From positions 1 to 8,028 of the forward strand of contig CAMLOR010000153.1 in assembly GCA_946481615.1 (NCBI GenBank): a stretch of 8,028 nucleotides of DNA, given 5' to 3'. Shown here piece by piece: positions 1-5,527 of this stretch (within the stretch, counting starts at the first letter, position 1; every line of letters begins with the position of its first letter). A program made the position numbers and the translations under genes. This DNA is from an uncultured Aquimonas sp. (GTDB lineage Bacteria; Pseudomonadota; Gammaproteobacteria; Xanthomonadales; Xanthomonadaceae). A model generated the notes under the pieces. It was not told where the DNA came from. It saw only the letters and a list, made by a program, of their open reading frames with translations, and made no database searches.

Positions 1-90
1 TTCGGCGCCGAGTTCACGCCCGAGCTGCGCGCGCAGGAAGACGCGCTGCGCGAGCGCATCCAGGCCCAGACCGGCAAGGCGCACGGCTGA
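1..90 (+). CDS. DGPF/YCII-family protein, C-terminal fragment (5' end outside window)
   Basis: Frame 1 is open from the first base to a TGA at 88-90 and gives 29 residues beginning FGAEFTPELRAQEDALRER. From memory, this 'FG-E-TPEL-EQE-LR' tail is typical of one subclass of YCII-related (DGPF) proteins, in which it follows an 'IEIRQVFEAEDF' segment that would lie just upstream of the window. YCII proteins are small ferredoxin-like-fold cytosolic proteins of mostly unknown biochemistry. The context supports the call: a PhnB-like gene, a second YCII gene and an ECF42-type sigma factor follow on the same strand. The start, the DGPF motif itself and any promoter are not visible. The tail differs from that of the second YCII protein (602-1021), so they are not recent duplicates. 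Confidence 0.62.
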   Translation, partial: FGAEFTPELRAQEDALRERIQAQTGKAHG

Positions 91-107
91 GCCCATGCCC
101 TGGTTCC

Positions 108-149
108 GCCGCCCGCATGTCGTGCCCTTCGAATGCACCTGCGGGCGGC
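108..149 (+). promoter_or_regulatory. Stem-loop between the first two genes of the sigma-factor operon
   Basis: GCCGCCCGCA at 108-117 is perfectly complementary to TGCGGGCGGC at 140-149. Inside it, GTGC (122-125) can pair with GCAC (135-138), leaving a 9-nt loop that carries TTCGAA. The structure lies 17 bp after the first stop codon, is followed by a pyrimidine-rich stretch (about 150-165), and ends 18 bp before the Shine-Dalgarno of the next gene. It could be a partial terminator, an RNA-processing or stability element, or an operator-like palindrome. There is no clear U-tract, so a strong intrinsic terminator is unlikely. No other feature accounts for the 91-182 gap. Confidence 0.45.
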
Positions 150-167
150 ACCCGTCCTCTTCTTCGC

Positions 168-173
168 AAGGAA
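168..173 (+). promoter_or_regulatory. Shine-Dalgarno that fixes the VOC gene start
   Basis: AAGGAA ends 8 nt before the ATG at 182. The reading frame is open back to an ATG at 95, but that codon has no purine-rich site in front of it. The extra 29 residues it would add lie before the point where PhnB-like proteins normally begin (M-x-x-x-PYL-F-G), so 182 is the better start. Confidence 0.7.
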
Positions 174-181
174 CGAAAACG

Positions 182-598
182 ATGAAATTCACGCCCTATC
201 TCAACTTCGACGGCAAATGCCGCGAGGCCATGACCTGGTATGCCGATCTGTTCGGCGGCAAGGTCGCCGCGATGATGCCGTTCGGCGAAACGCCTGCGGC
301 CGAGTACGTGCCGGCCGAGCTGCAGACGCACGTAATGCACGCCTGCATCGAGTTCGGCGACGGCCAGACGCTGATGGCGTCCGACACCACGCCGCAGTGC
401 CCCTACACCGGCGTGAAGGGCATGGCGGTCGCCGTCAACATCGTCGGCACCGAACGCACCGAGCGCATCTACAAGGCGCTGGCCGACGGCGGCAAGATCG
501 AGATGGAACTGCAGCAGACCTTCTGGGCGCTGCGTTTCGCCTCCGTCGTCGATCGCTACGGCACGCCGTGGCTGATCAACTGCGACAAGGAGGCCTGA
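182..598 (+). CDS. PhnB-like VOC (vicinal oxygen chelate / glyoxalase-fold) protein
   Basis: A 138-residue cytosolic protein that begins MKFTPYLNFDGKCREAMTWY and ends with GKIEMELQQTFWALRFASVV and DRYGTPWLIN. These blocks match the E. coli PhnB pattern (PY-F-G-C-A--YY near the start; GKIEM--QETFW, then D-FG-PW-IN near the end), and the length is close to PhnB's 147. The fold is two beta-alpha-beta-beta-beta modules, roughly residues 3-60 and 75-135. His50/His53 and an acidic residue after GKI could be metal-site candidates, but I cannot assign activity. PhnB-like proteins are rarely characterised enzymatically, despite frequent '3-demethylubiquinone methyltransferase' or 'glyoxalase' labels. 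The gene sits between two YCII genes, and its last codons contain the Shine-Dalgarno of the next one, so co-expression with the sigma factor is very likely. The family call is secure; the function is unknown. Confidence 0.9.
   Translation: MKFTPYLNFDGKCREAMTWYADLFGGKVAAMMPFGETPAAEYVPAELQTHVMHACIEFGDGQTLMASDTTPQCPYTGVKGMAVAVNIVGTERTERIYKALADGGKIEMELQQTFWALRFASVVDRYGTPWLINCDKEA
587..593 (+). promoter_or_regulatory. Strong Shine-Dalgarno embedded in the end of the VOC gene
   Basis: AAGGAGG, a near-perfect anti-16S match, ends 8 nt before the ATG at 602 and overlaps the last codons of the upstream gene (stop at 596-598). The 3-nt gap between stop and start suggests translational coupling and high translation of the second YCII protein. 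Confidence 0.8.
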
Positions 599-601
599 GC
601 C

Positions 602-1021
602 ATGCGCTTCATGCTGTTGGTGATACCCAAGGGATACGAAAGTGCGCCCGCCGATGAAACGCCCGACCCCGCGGCCATCGCGCGCATGATGAAGTTCAAC
701 GAGCAGATGCAGCGCGCCGGCATCCTTCTGGCGCTCGACGGCCTCGAACCGCCGGCGAAGGGCGCGCGCGTGAAATTCAAGGACGGCAAACCCAGCGTCG
801 TCGACGGGCCGTTCGCGGAAGCCAAGGAAGTGCTGGGCGGCTATTGGATGATCGACGTCAAGTCGCGCGAGGAAGCCATCGCCTGGGCCTCGAAGGCACC
901 GATGGGCGACAACGAAATCATCGAGGTGCGCAAGGTGCAAGACATCTCCGAATGGCCGGAGGAAGCGCGCCGCGCCGCCGAGGGTTTCGAGCAGATGCAG
1001 CAGGACGCCGTCCGCAGGTAG
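602..1021 (+). CDS. DGPF/YCII-family protein
   Basis: A 139-residue cytosolic protein with the family's ordered landmarks: MRFMLLVIP first strand; FNEQMQRAGILLALDGLEP helix and turn; the pattern GARVKFKDGKPSVVDGPFAE with the diagnostic DGPF at residues 68-71; GGYWMIDVKSREEAIAWA; then IIEVRKV. YCII-related proteins adopt a dimeric ferredoxin-like fold. A conserved His/Asp site has been noted in YciI itself, but no reaction is established for the DGPF branch. The start is unambiguous thanks to AAGGAGG 8 nt upstream. The stop lies 10 bp before the ECF sigma gene. DGPF proteins are the hallmark neighbours and proposed regulon members of ECF42 sigma factors, so this is probably a target or partner of the next gene. 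The tail (residues 115-139) is helical, charged and unlike that of the upstream paralogue. Confidence 0.92.
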   Translation: MRFMLLVIPKGYESAPADETPDPAAIARMMKFNEQMQRAGILLALDGLEPPAKGARVKFKDGKPSVVDGPFAEAKEVLGGYWMIDVKSREEAIAWASKAPMGDNEIIEVRKVQDISEWPEEARRAAEGFEQMQQDAVRR

Positions 1022-1031
1022 CATCCATGGC

Positions 1032-2288
1032 ATGGATGCCGTCCACCGCCGCATCGATGCCGTCTGGCGCATCGAATCCGCCCGCCTGATCGCCGGCCTC
1101 GCGCGCATGATGCGCGACGTCGGCCAGGCGGAGGAACTGGCGCAGGACGCGCTGGTGGCGGCGCTGGAGGCTTGGCCACGCGATGGCGTGCCGGACAACC
1201 CGGGCGCCTGGCTGATGGCGGCGGCCAAACGCCGCGCCATCGACCAGTTGCGGCGTCGAGAACTGATGCAGAGCAAGCACGACGACCTGGGCCATGAACT
1301 GGAATTGCACCAGGAGTCGACGATGCCCGACACGCTGGCCGACGACGAGATCGGGGACGATCTGCTGCGACTGATGTTCGCGGCCTGCCATCCGGCGCTC
1401 TCGCGCGAATCGCGCGTGGCGCTCACGCTGCGGCTGCTGGGCGGGCTTTCGACGGAGGAGATCGCGCGCGCCTTCCTGGTGCCCGAACCTACCGTCGGGC
1501 AGCGCATCTCGCGCGCCAAGCGCACGCTGAGCGAAGCGAAGATCGAGTTCGAAGTGCCACGCGGCGCCGAGCTCGAAGAGCGCCTTGCGGCGGTGCTGGA
1601 AGTGATTTACCTCGTCTTCAACGAGGGCTATTCCGCCACCGCGGGCGAAGACTGGATGCGGCCGGAGCTGTGCAACGAGGCGTTGCGCCTGGGCCGCGTG
1701 CTCGCCGGCCTGATGCCTTCGCATCCGGAAGTGCATGGCCTCGTGGCGCTGATGGAGATCCAGGCCTCGCGCGCGGCGTCGCGCACGGGGCCCGACGGCG
1801 AACCGATCCTGCTGCTGGAGCAGAACCGCGCGCGCTGGGACCAACTGCTGATCCGCCGTGGCCTCGCCGCGCTGGCGCGCGTGCAGAAACTCGGCGGGAC
1901 CAACGGCCCCTACGCGCTGCAGGCCGCGATCGCCGCCTGTCATGCGCGCGCGCGCGCCGCCGAAGACACCGACTGGGAACGCATCGTCGCGCTCTACAAC
2001 CAGCTGGTGCGCGTGCAGCCCTCGCCCATCGTCGAACTCAACCGCGCGGTGGCCGTGGCCATGGCCTACGGCGCCGAGGCGGGCCTGAAACTGGTCGACG
2101 CCCTGCGTGCGGAGGAAGCGCTGCACGGTTATCACCTGCTGCCGGGCGTGCGGGGCGACTTTCTGTTCAAACTCGGCCGTCGCGAAGAAGCCGCTCGGGA
2201 ATTCACGCGCGCGGCCGAACTGGCGCGCAATGCGCGCGAGCGCGCCTTGCTGTTGCGGCGTGCGACGGAGTGTTCGCGGACGAACTAG
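1032..2288 (+). CDS. ECF RNA polymerase sigma factor with long C-terminal extension (ECF42-type, DUF6596/TPR-like)
   Basis: A 418-residue protein, about twice the length of a normal ECF sigma factor. Region 2 spans about residues 13-80, with the typical AEELAQDALVAALEAWP and the helix WLMAAAKRRAIDQLRRR. Region 4 spans about 113-167; GLSTEEIARAFLVPEPTVGQ is its helix-turn-helix, followed by RISRAKRTL. Residues about 180-290 (VIYLVFNEGYSA, then the conserved NGPYALQAAIAACHA near 291-305) match the DUF6596 extension. About 315-405 (ALYNQLVRVQPSPIVELNRA ... AAREFTRAAELA) is alpha-helical and TPR-like. ECF42 factors have this layout and sit beside DGPF genes; the extension, rather than an anti-sigma factor, is thought to control activity. 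No anti-sigma gene or membrane protein is present here. The ATG at 1032 has only a weak AGGT upstream, and the 10-bp gap suggests coupling to the preceding gene. The inducing signal is unknown. Confidence 0.93.
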   Translation: MDAVHRRIDAVWRIESARLIAGLARMMRDVGQAEELAQDALVAALEAWPRDGVPDNPGAWLMAAAKRRAIDQLRRRELMQSKHDDLGHELELHQESTMPDTLADDEIGDDLLRLMFAACHPALSRESRVALTLRLLGGLSTEEIARAFLVPEPTVGQRISRAKRTLSEAKIEFEVPRGAELEERLAAVLEVIYLVFNEGYSATAGEDWMRPELCNEALRLGRVLAGLMPSHPEVHGLVALMEIQASRAASRTGPDGEPILLLEQNRARWDQLLIRRGLAALARVQKLGGTNGPYALQAAIAACHARARAAEDTDWERIVALYNQLVRVQPSPIVELNRAVAVAMAYGAEAGLKLVDALRAEEALHGYHLLPGVRGDFLFKLGRREEAAREFTRAAELARNARERALLLRRATECSRTN

Positions 2289-2299
2289 ACGGGAGCGCC

Positions 2300-2380
2300 G
2301 TCATTCCCGCGCAGGCGGGAATCCAGGTGCGAGGAGTAACGCAATGCGTCGCACCTGGGCCCCCCCTGCGCGGGGACAAC
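2300..2380. repeat. REP-like cloverleaf palindrome between convergent genes
   Basis: Three nested or adjacent pairings are visible. ATTCCCGC-GCAG-GCGGGAAT (2303-2322) is a perfect 8-bp hairpin. CCAGGTGCGA (2323-2332) pairs perfectly with TCGCACCTGG (2349-2358), with a further CGC-AAT-GCG hairpin inside (2340-2348). The outer arms 2300-2315 and 2365-2380 match at 13 of 16 positions. All frames across it read the recurrent spurious peptides 'VIPAQAGIQ' and 'LDSRLRGNDG', which I recognise from dispersed intergenic repeats of many proteobacteria, including the Neisseria dRS3-like type. It lies 12 bp after the sigma-factor stop and 30 bp before the end of the response-regulator gene, and may stabilise or terminate both transcripts. 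Only one copy is in the window, so repetitiveness is inferred. Confidence 0.68.
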
Positions 2381-2409
2381 GAGGTGTCGAGGGCAACCCG
2401 ACGCGCGAT

Positions 2410-4026
2410 TCAACGCAGATCGAGGAACCCGATCTGCCCCGTGCCCGCGCGGCGCGCGGCTTCGGCGGTGCCGATGGCGTCGGCGATCACCTTGTCGCCG
2501 TCCACGTGCGAGCCTTCGAAGCGCGCCAAGCCGACGCTGAACGTGAGCGGCGTGCCTTCCGTGCTCTGCCATTCGCGGCTGTTCAGATCGTAGAGCAAGG
2601 CTTCGGCATCGGCGCGCAGGCCGGCTTCCTGTTCGGCACGCAGCAGCACCAGGCGTGAGAATTCGCCGATGCCGCAGGTGCGGCCCAGGCCGCCGCACTG
2701 CGATTCGATGGCCTGCGCGATCTCCAGCGCGAGATTGCCCGCACGCACGAAGCCGAGCTTCGCCGCCACGCTGGCGATGTCGTTCATCGCGAACACCGCC
2801 ACCGCCGCGCTGCCGCCGTCGCGGCGCGCGTCTTCCATCGCCTCGACGAAACGCACGCGGTCCAGGCGCAGCGTGAGGCCGCCTTCCGGGCGTTCGGCCG
2901 GCGCCGAGAGCGCCAGCGCGCGGGCGCGGCCGATACGGCTGTTGACGTTCGCCAGCAGGTGGCGCGGGCGCACCGGCTTGGAAAGGAAATCGTCGCCGCC
3001 CGCGGCGATGGCTTCGGCGCGCCGGTCGAGGTCTTCCTCGCCGGTGAGGAAGACCACGGGCACGTGCGCCAGCGATTCGCGCTCGCGGACGAGCTGCGCG
3101 AGTTCGATGCCCGTCATGTCGGGCAGGTTGATGTCGAGCAGGATGAGATCCGGCGCGCGCGCCTGCATGACGTCGAGCGCCACTTCCGCGCTGCCGGCCA
3201 CGTCCACTTCGAAGCCCTGGTGGCGCAGCAGCGATTCGCAAAAGGCGGCATGGCCGCGATCGTCTTCGACCACCAGCACGCGGTAGGCCTCTTCGCGCCG
3301 GCGCGACAGCGCGCCCTGCAGCGCCTCGGCGGATTTCGCGGCGTCGCCGTCGAGCAGCAGATCGATGCCGGCGCGGCGCGCGTGCAGGCGCGCGCGCAGA
3401 TCGTCCGGCAAGCCGGCGGCGGCCCACAGCACCTTGCGCCAGGTGCCGGCGCTCTGGCGCCGCCCCGACTGGTTCAGCTTCTGCACGTCGGGCAGGAAGG
3501 CGGCGTCGAGCAGGAAGGCATCGGGCAGTTCGTCTTCCAACGCCGCGATGGCGGTGCTCACGTTGTCGAGCATGCGCACTTCGATGTTGCGATCGCGCAG
3601 CGCGGCGACCAGATCGGCGTTCTCACGGCCCGGCGTGCGCAGGTAGTAGACGCTGTGCAGGCGCGGCGCGGTGCGCTCTTCGGTCTGCGGCGCGGCGGCC
3701 ATCGGCGCGCCGCCACCGGGCTGCAGGTGCGATTCGAGCTCGCCCACGAGGCGCTCGAGGCGCCCGCGCTGCGCACCGTCGGGGCGCAGGTCGGAATCGG
3801 CGAAGGCGCAAAGATAGACTTCGAGCTCGGCGGTGGCGTCGGCCACCTGGCGGTCGGCGATCAACTCGGCCAGGGCCGAGAACGCTTCGATGCGCTCGAA
3901 CATCGCATGGGCCTCTTCGGCCGACCACTGGTGCCCCAGCAGGGTGCGGAAATCGCGGCACCATGCCGCCATGTCGGCGCGCCAGTTCTCGGAGCCGGCC
4001 GGCATGGAAAGGCCATGAGCATGCAT
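2410..4026 (-). CDS. Response regulator: N-terminal helical region, pseudo-receiver, receiver, degenerate GGDEF domain
   Basis: A 538-residue cytosolic protein. Residues 1-105 are helical and unassigned. Residues about 124-240 look like a degenerate receiver: FLLDAAFLPD keeps an Asp (D174) but the N-terminal acidic pair is replaced by YYLRTPG. Residues 248-365 are a complete receiver: VLVVEDD (acidic pocket E254/D255), phospho-acceptor D298 in LILLDINLPDMTG, T328 in VVFLTG, and K350-P351. Residues about 385-538 have the GGDEF-domain course, ending TFSVGLARFEGS ... DAIGTAEAARRAG, but the signature at 452-456 is GIGEF. The metal-binding third position is Gly, and the usual 'F--IND--GH' is AMNDIASVAAKLGF. 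Cyclic-di-GMP synthesis is therefore unlikely, and a protein-interaction role is more plausible. The ATG at 4026 was chosen for its GGAG site; upstream in-frame codons to 4104 have none and cross the putative promoter. No histidine kinase is adjacent. Confidence 0.9.
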   Translation of the reverse strand: MHAHGLSMPAGSENWRADMAAWCRDFRTLLGHQWSAEEAHAMFERIEAFSALAELIADRQVADATAELEVYLCAFADSDLRPDGAQRGRLERLVGELESHLQPGGGAPMAAAPQTEERTAPRLHSVYYLRTPGRENADLVAALRDRNIEVRMLDNVSTAIAALEDELPDAFLLDAAFLPDVQKLNQSGRRQSAGTWRKVLWAAAGLPDDLRARLHARRAGIDLLLDGDAAKSAEALQGALSRRREEAYRVLVVEDDRGHAAFCESLLRHQGFEVDVAGSAEVALDVMQARAPDLILLDINLPDMTGIELAQLVRERESLAHVPVVFLTGEEDLDRRAEAIAAGGDDFLSKPVRPRHLLANVNSRIGRARALALSAPAERPEGGLTLRLDRVRFVEAMEDARRDGGSAAVAVFAMNDIASVAAKLGFVRAGNLALEIAQAIESQCGGLGRTCGIGEFSRLVLLRAEQEAGLRADAEALLYDLNSREWQSTEGTPLTFSVGLARFEGSHVDGDKVIADAIGTAEAARRAGTGQIGFLDLR

Positions 4027-4032
4027 ATCGAT

Positions 4033-4036
4033 CTCC
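4033..4036 (-). promoter_or_regulatory. Shine-Dalgarno of the response-regulator gene
   Basis: GGAG on the minus strand lies 6 nt before the ATG whose first base is 4026. It decides this start over the frame-open extension up to 4104 and over a second ATG eight codons in (MPAGSENW). Confidence 0.65.
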
Positions 4037-4054
4037 GTCCCCTGGGTGAGGGCT

Positions 4055-4082
4055 ATGCTAGCGTCTGGCTCCCCGCTGTCCA
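4055..4082 (-). promoter_or_regulatory. Candidate sigma-70 promoter for the response regulator
   Basis: On the minus strand, TGGACA (4082-4077, 5 of 6 matches to TTGACA) is followed after 16 nt by TAGCAT (4060-4055, 4 of 6 to TATAAT). The -10 box ends 28 nt before the ATG, leaving a leader of about 20 nt that includes the GGAG site. This is the best-spaced promoter-like pair I see in the 83-bp divergent spacer. It is a match to consensus only and has no experimental support. Confidence 0.42.
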
Positions 4083-4109
4083 CCCCGGCGCGCACAATTT
4101 GCAAACCAC

Positions 4110-5444
4110 GTGACCCCCGAACGCGCCATTCTCACGCCTTCGCAACTCAACGCGCTCGCGCGCGACCTGCTAGAAGGCGCCTTCCCCCTCATTTGGGTGG
4201 AAGGTGAGCTGTCGGGCGTATCGCGGCCGGCCTCCGGGCATCTGTATTTCACCCTGAAGGACGCGCGCGCGCAGGTGCGCTGCGCCCTTTTCAAGCCGAA
4301 GAGCCAGTGGCTCAAGTTCCGTCCGGCGGATGGCGTGCAGGTGCTGCTGCGCGCGCGCCTGACCGTGTACGAGGCGCGCGGCGACTACCAGCTGATCGTC
4401 GATCACATGGAGGAAGCCGGCGAAGGCGCCCTGCTGCGCGCCTTCGAGGAACTGAAGGCGCGGCTGGCGGCGGAAGGCCTGTTCGAGGCCGCGCACAAGC
4501 GCCCCCTGCCCCGCTACGTGAGGCGCCTGGGCATCGTGTCCTCGCCCAGCGGCGCGGCGGTGCGCGATGTCGTCAGCATCCTGCGGCGGCGCTTCCCGCT
4601 GATCGAGGCCGAACTGCTGCCGGTGCCCGTGCAGGGCGCGGCGGCCGCCGCGCAGGCCGCCGAAATGTTGCGGCGCGCAGATGAGTCGCAGCGCTACGAC
4701 GTGCTGCTGCTGACGCGCGGCGGCGGCTCGCTCGAAGACCTCGCGGCCTTCAACGACGAAGCCCTCGCGCGCACCATCGCGGCCTTGCGCACGCCGCTGG
4801 TGTCGGCCATCGGCCACGAGATCGATTTCAGCATCGCCGATTTCGTCGCCGACCTGCGCGCCCCCACGCCTTCGGCCGCCGCCGAGCTCCTGACGCCGGA
4901 CCGGCTGGAACTGCTCGCTGTGCTGGAACGCCGGCGCACGCAGCTCGCGCACTGCGCGCGCCGCCATCGCGAAACGCGCGCACAGCGTCTGGATCAACTG
5001 CAGCAGCGCCTGCAGGCGCAGCGGCCGCAGGTGCGACTGCAGCGCGGCGCGGAGCGGTTGCGCGACCTCGCATCGCGGCTGCAACGCCATCCGCGGCAGG
5101 CGACCGGGCTGCTGCGCGAGCGTCTGTCGCGACTGGCAGCGCGTCTGTCGCGCATGCATCCGCGCGCGAGGACCGGCGCGCTCGCCGAGCGGCTGGCTCA
5201 AGCCCGCGCGCGCCAGCAACTGCTCGCGGTGCGCGCGGTCGAAACGCGCACGCTGCAGTTGGCGGCGCTGGGCCGCGCATTGAATGCGATCAGCCCGCTG
5301 GCGACGCTCGGCCGCGGCTACGCCCTGCTGCTGCATCCGCAGACGGGCGAGGTGCTGCGCCGCGTGGACGAGATCGCGCCCGGCATGCGCGTGGACGCCC
5401 GCCTGGCCGACGGCACACTGCACCTGCGGCGCGAGACCGGATGA
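4110..5444 (+). CDS. xseA: Exodeoxyribonuclease VII large subunit
   Basis: A 444-residue cytosolic nuclease subunit. With several XseB subunits it degrades single-stranded DNA from both ends into short oligonucleotides. Residues 7-100 form the OB-fold DNA-binding domain (ILTPSQLNALARDLLEG, then SGHLYFTLKD). Residues about 120-265 carry the catalytic core: GIVSSPSGAAVRDV, LLLTRGGGSLEDLAAFND, and GHEIDFSIADFVADLRAPTP. D153, R203, H236 and D239 occupy positions equivalent to the E. coli active-site residues as I recall them. Residues about 265-385 are a long Arg/Leu-rich coiled coil that wraps XseB, including a 21-bp-spaced repeat at 5121-5152. The C-terminus has the conserved LATLGRGYALL. Length is normal (E. 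coli 456). The start is GTG with no Shine-Dalgarno; family alignment supports it because MTP-R-ILTPSQLN is the usual beginning. No xseB is in the window, so the small subunit is encoded elsewhere. Confidence 0.97.
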   Translation: MTPERAILTPSQLNALARDLLEGAFPLIWVEGELSGVSRPASGHLYFTLKDARAQVRCALFKPKSQWLKFRPADGVQVLLRARLTVYEARGDYQLIVDHMEEAGEGALLRAFEELKARLAAEGLFEAAHKRPLPRYVRRLGIVSSPSGAAVRDVVSILRRRFPLIEAELLPVPVQGAAAAAQAAEMLRRADESQRYDVLLLTRGGGSLEDLAAFNDEALARTIAALRTPLVSAIGHEIDFSIADFVADLRAPTPSAAAELLTPDRLELLAVLERRRTQLAHCARRHRETRAQRLDQLQQRLQAQRPQVRLQRGAERLRDLASRLQRHPRQATGLLRERLSRLAARLSRMHPRARTGALAERLAQARARQQLLAVRAVETRTLQLAALGRALNAISPLATLGRGYALLLHPQTGEVLRRVDEIAPGMRVDARLADGTLHLRRETG

Positions 5445-5527
5445 ACGCCGGTCGAGTCCGCTCGCCGCGGTGCGCCGCGACGCGCAGAATGGCCCGCGCA
5501 GGGTATCCACCAGTGCAGGTGCCGGCC

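Noticed and set aside
14..1525. 503-codon open frame on the minus strand opposite the YCII/VOC/sigma genes
   Set aside because: Its product is Ser/Arg/Ala-rich low-complexity sequence with no family motif, and it spans several well-supported + strand genes. Long antisense frames are expected at this G+C content.
1940..1960. Alternating GC tract (gcgcgcgcgcgcc), possible Z-DNA or hypermutable tract
   Set aside because: It is short, in frame within the sigma-factor gene (ARARAA codons), and typical of local composition.
918..2135. 405-codon minus-strand frame opposite the sigma-factor gene
   Set aside because: It mirrors the codon pattern of the sigma factor and gives His/Arg/Gln-rich sequence without recognisable domains.
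2385..2409. TGTCGA-N15-CGAT on the + strand, resembling the promoter motif I recall for ECF42 factors
   Set aside because: It points into the 3' end of the response-regulator gene as antisense, the motif is short and remembered from Streptomyces, and such hexamers are frequent in GC-rich DNA. No similar pair is found before the VOC gene; TGTCGT at 118-123 lacks a suitably spaced CGA box.
2285..3427. 380-codon minus frame overlapping the response regulator and the REP-like element
   Set aside because: Its end reads the repeat-derived LDSRLRGNDG peptide and the rest is Arg-rich out-of-frame reading of the response regulator, whose receiver motifs are in another frame.
5121..5152. Direct repeat CGTCTGTCGCG, copies 21 bp apart
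   Set aside because: It corresponds to a heptad (RLSRLAARLSR) of the xseA coiled coil, so it is protein-level repetition rather than a DNA element.
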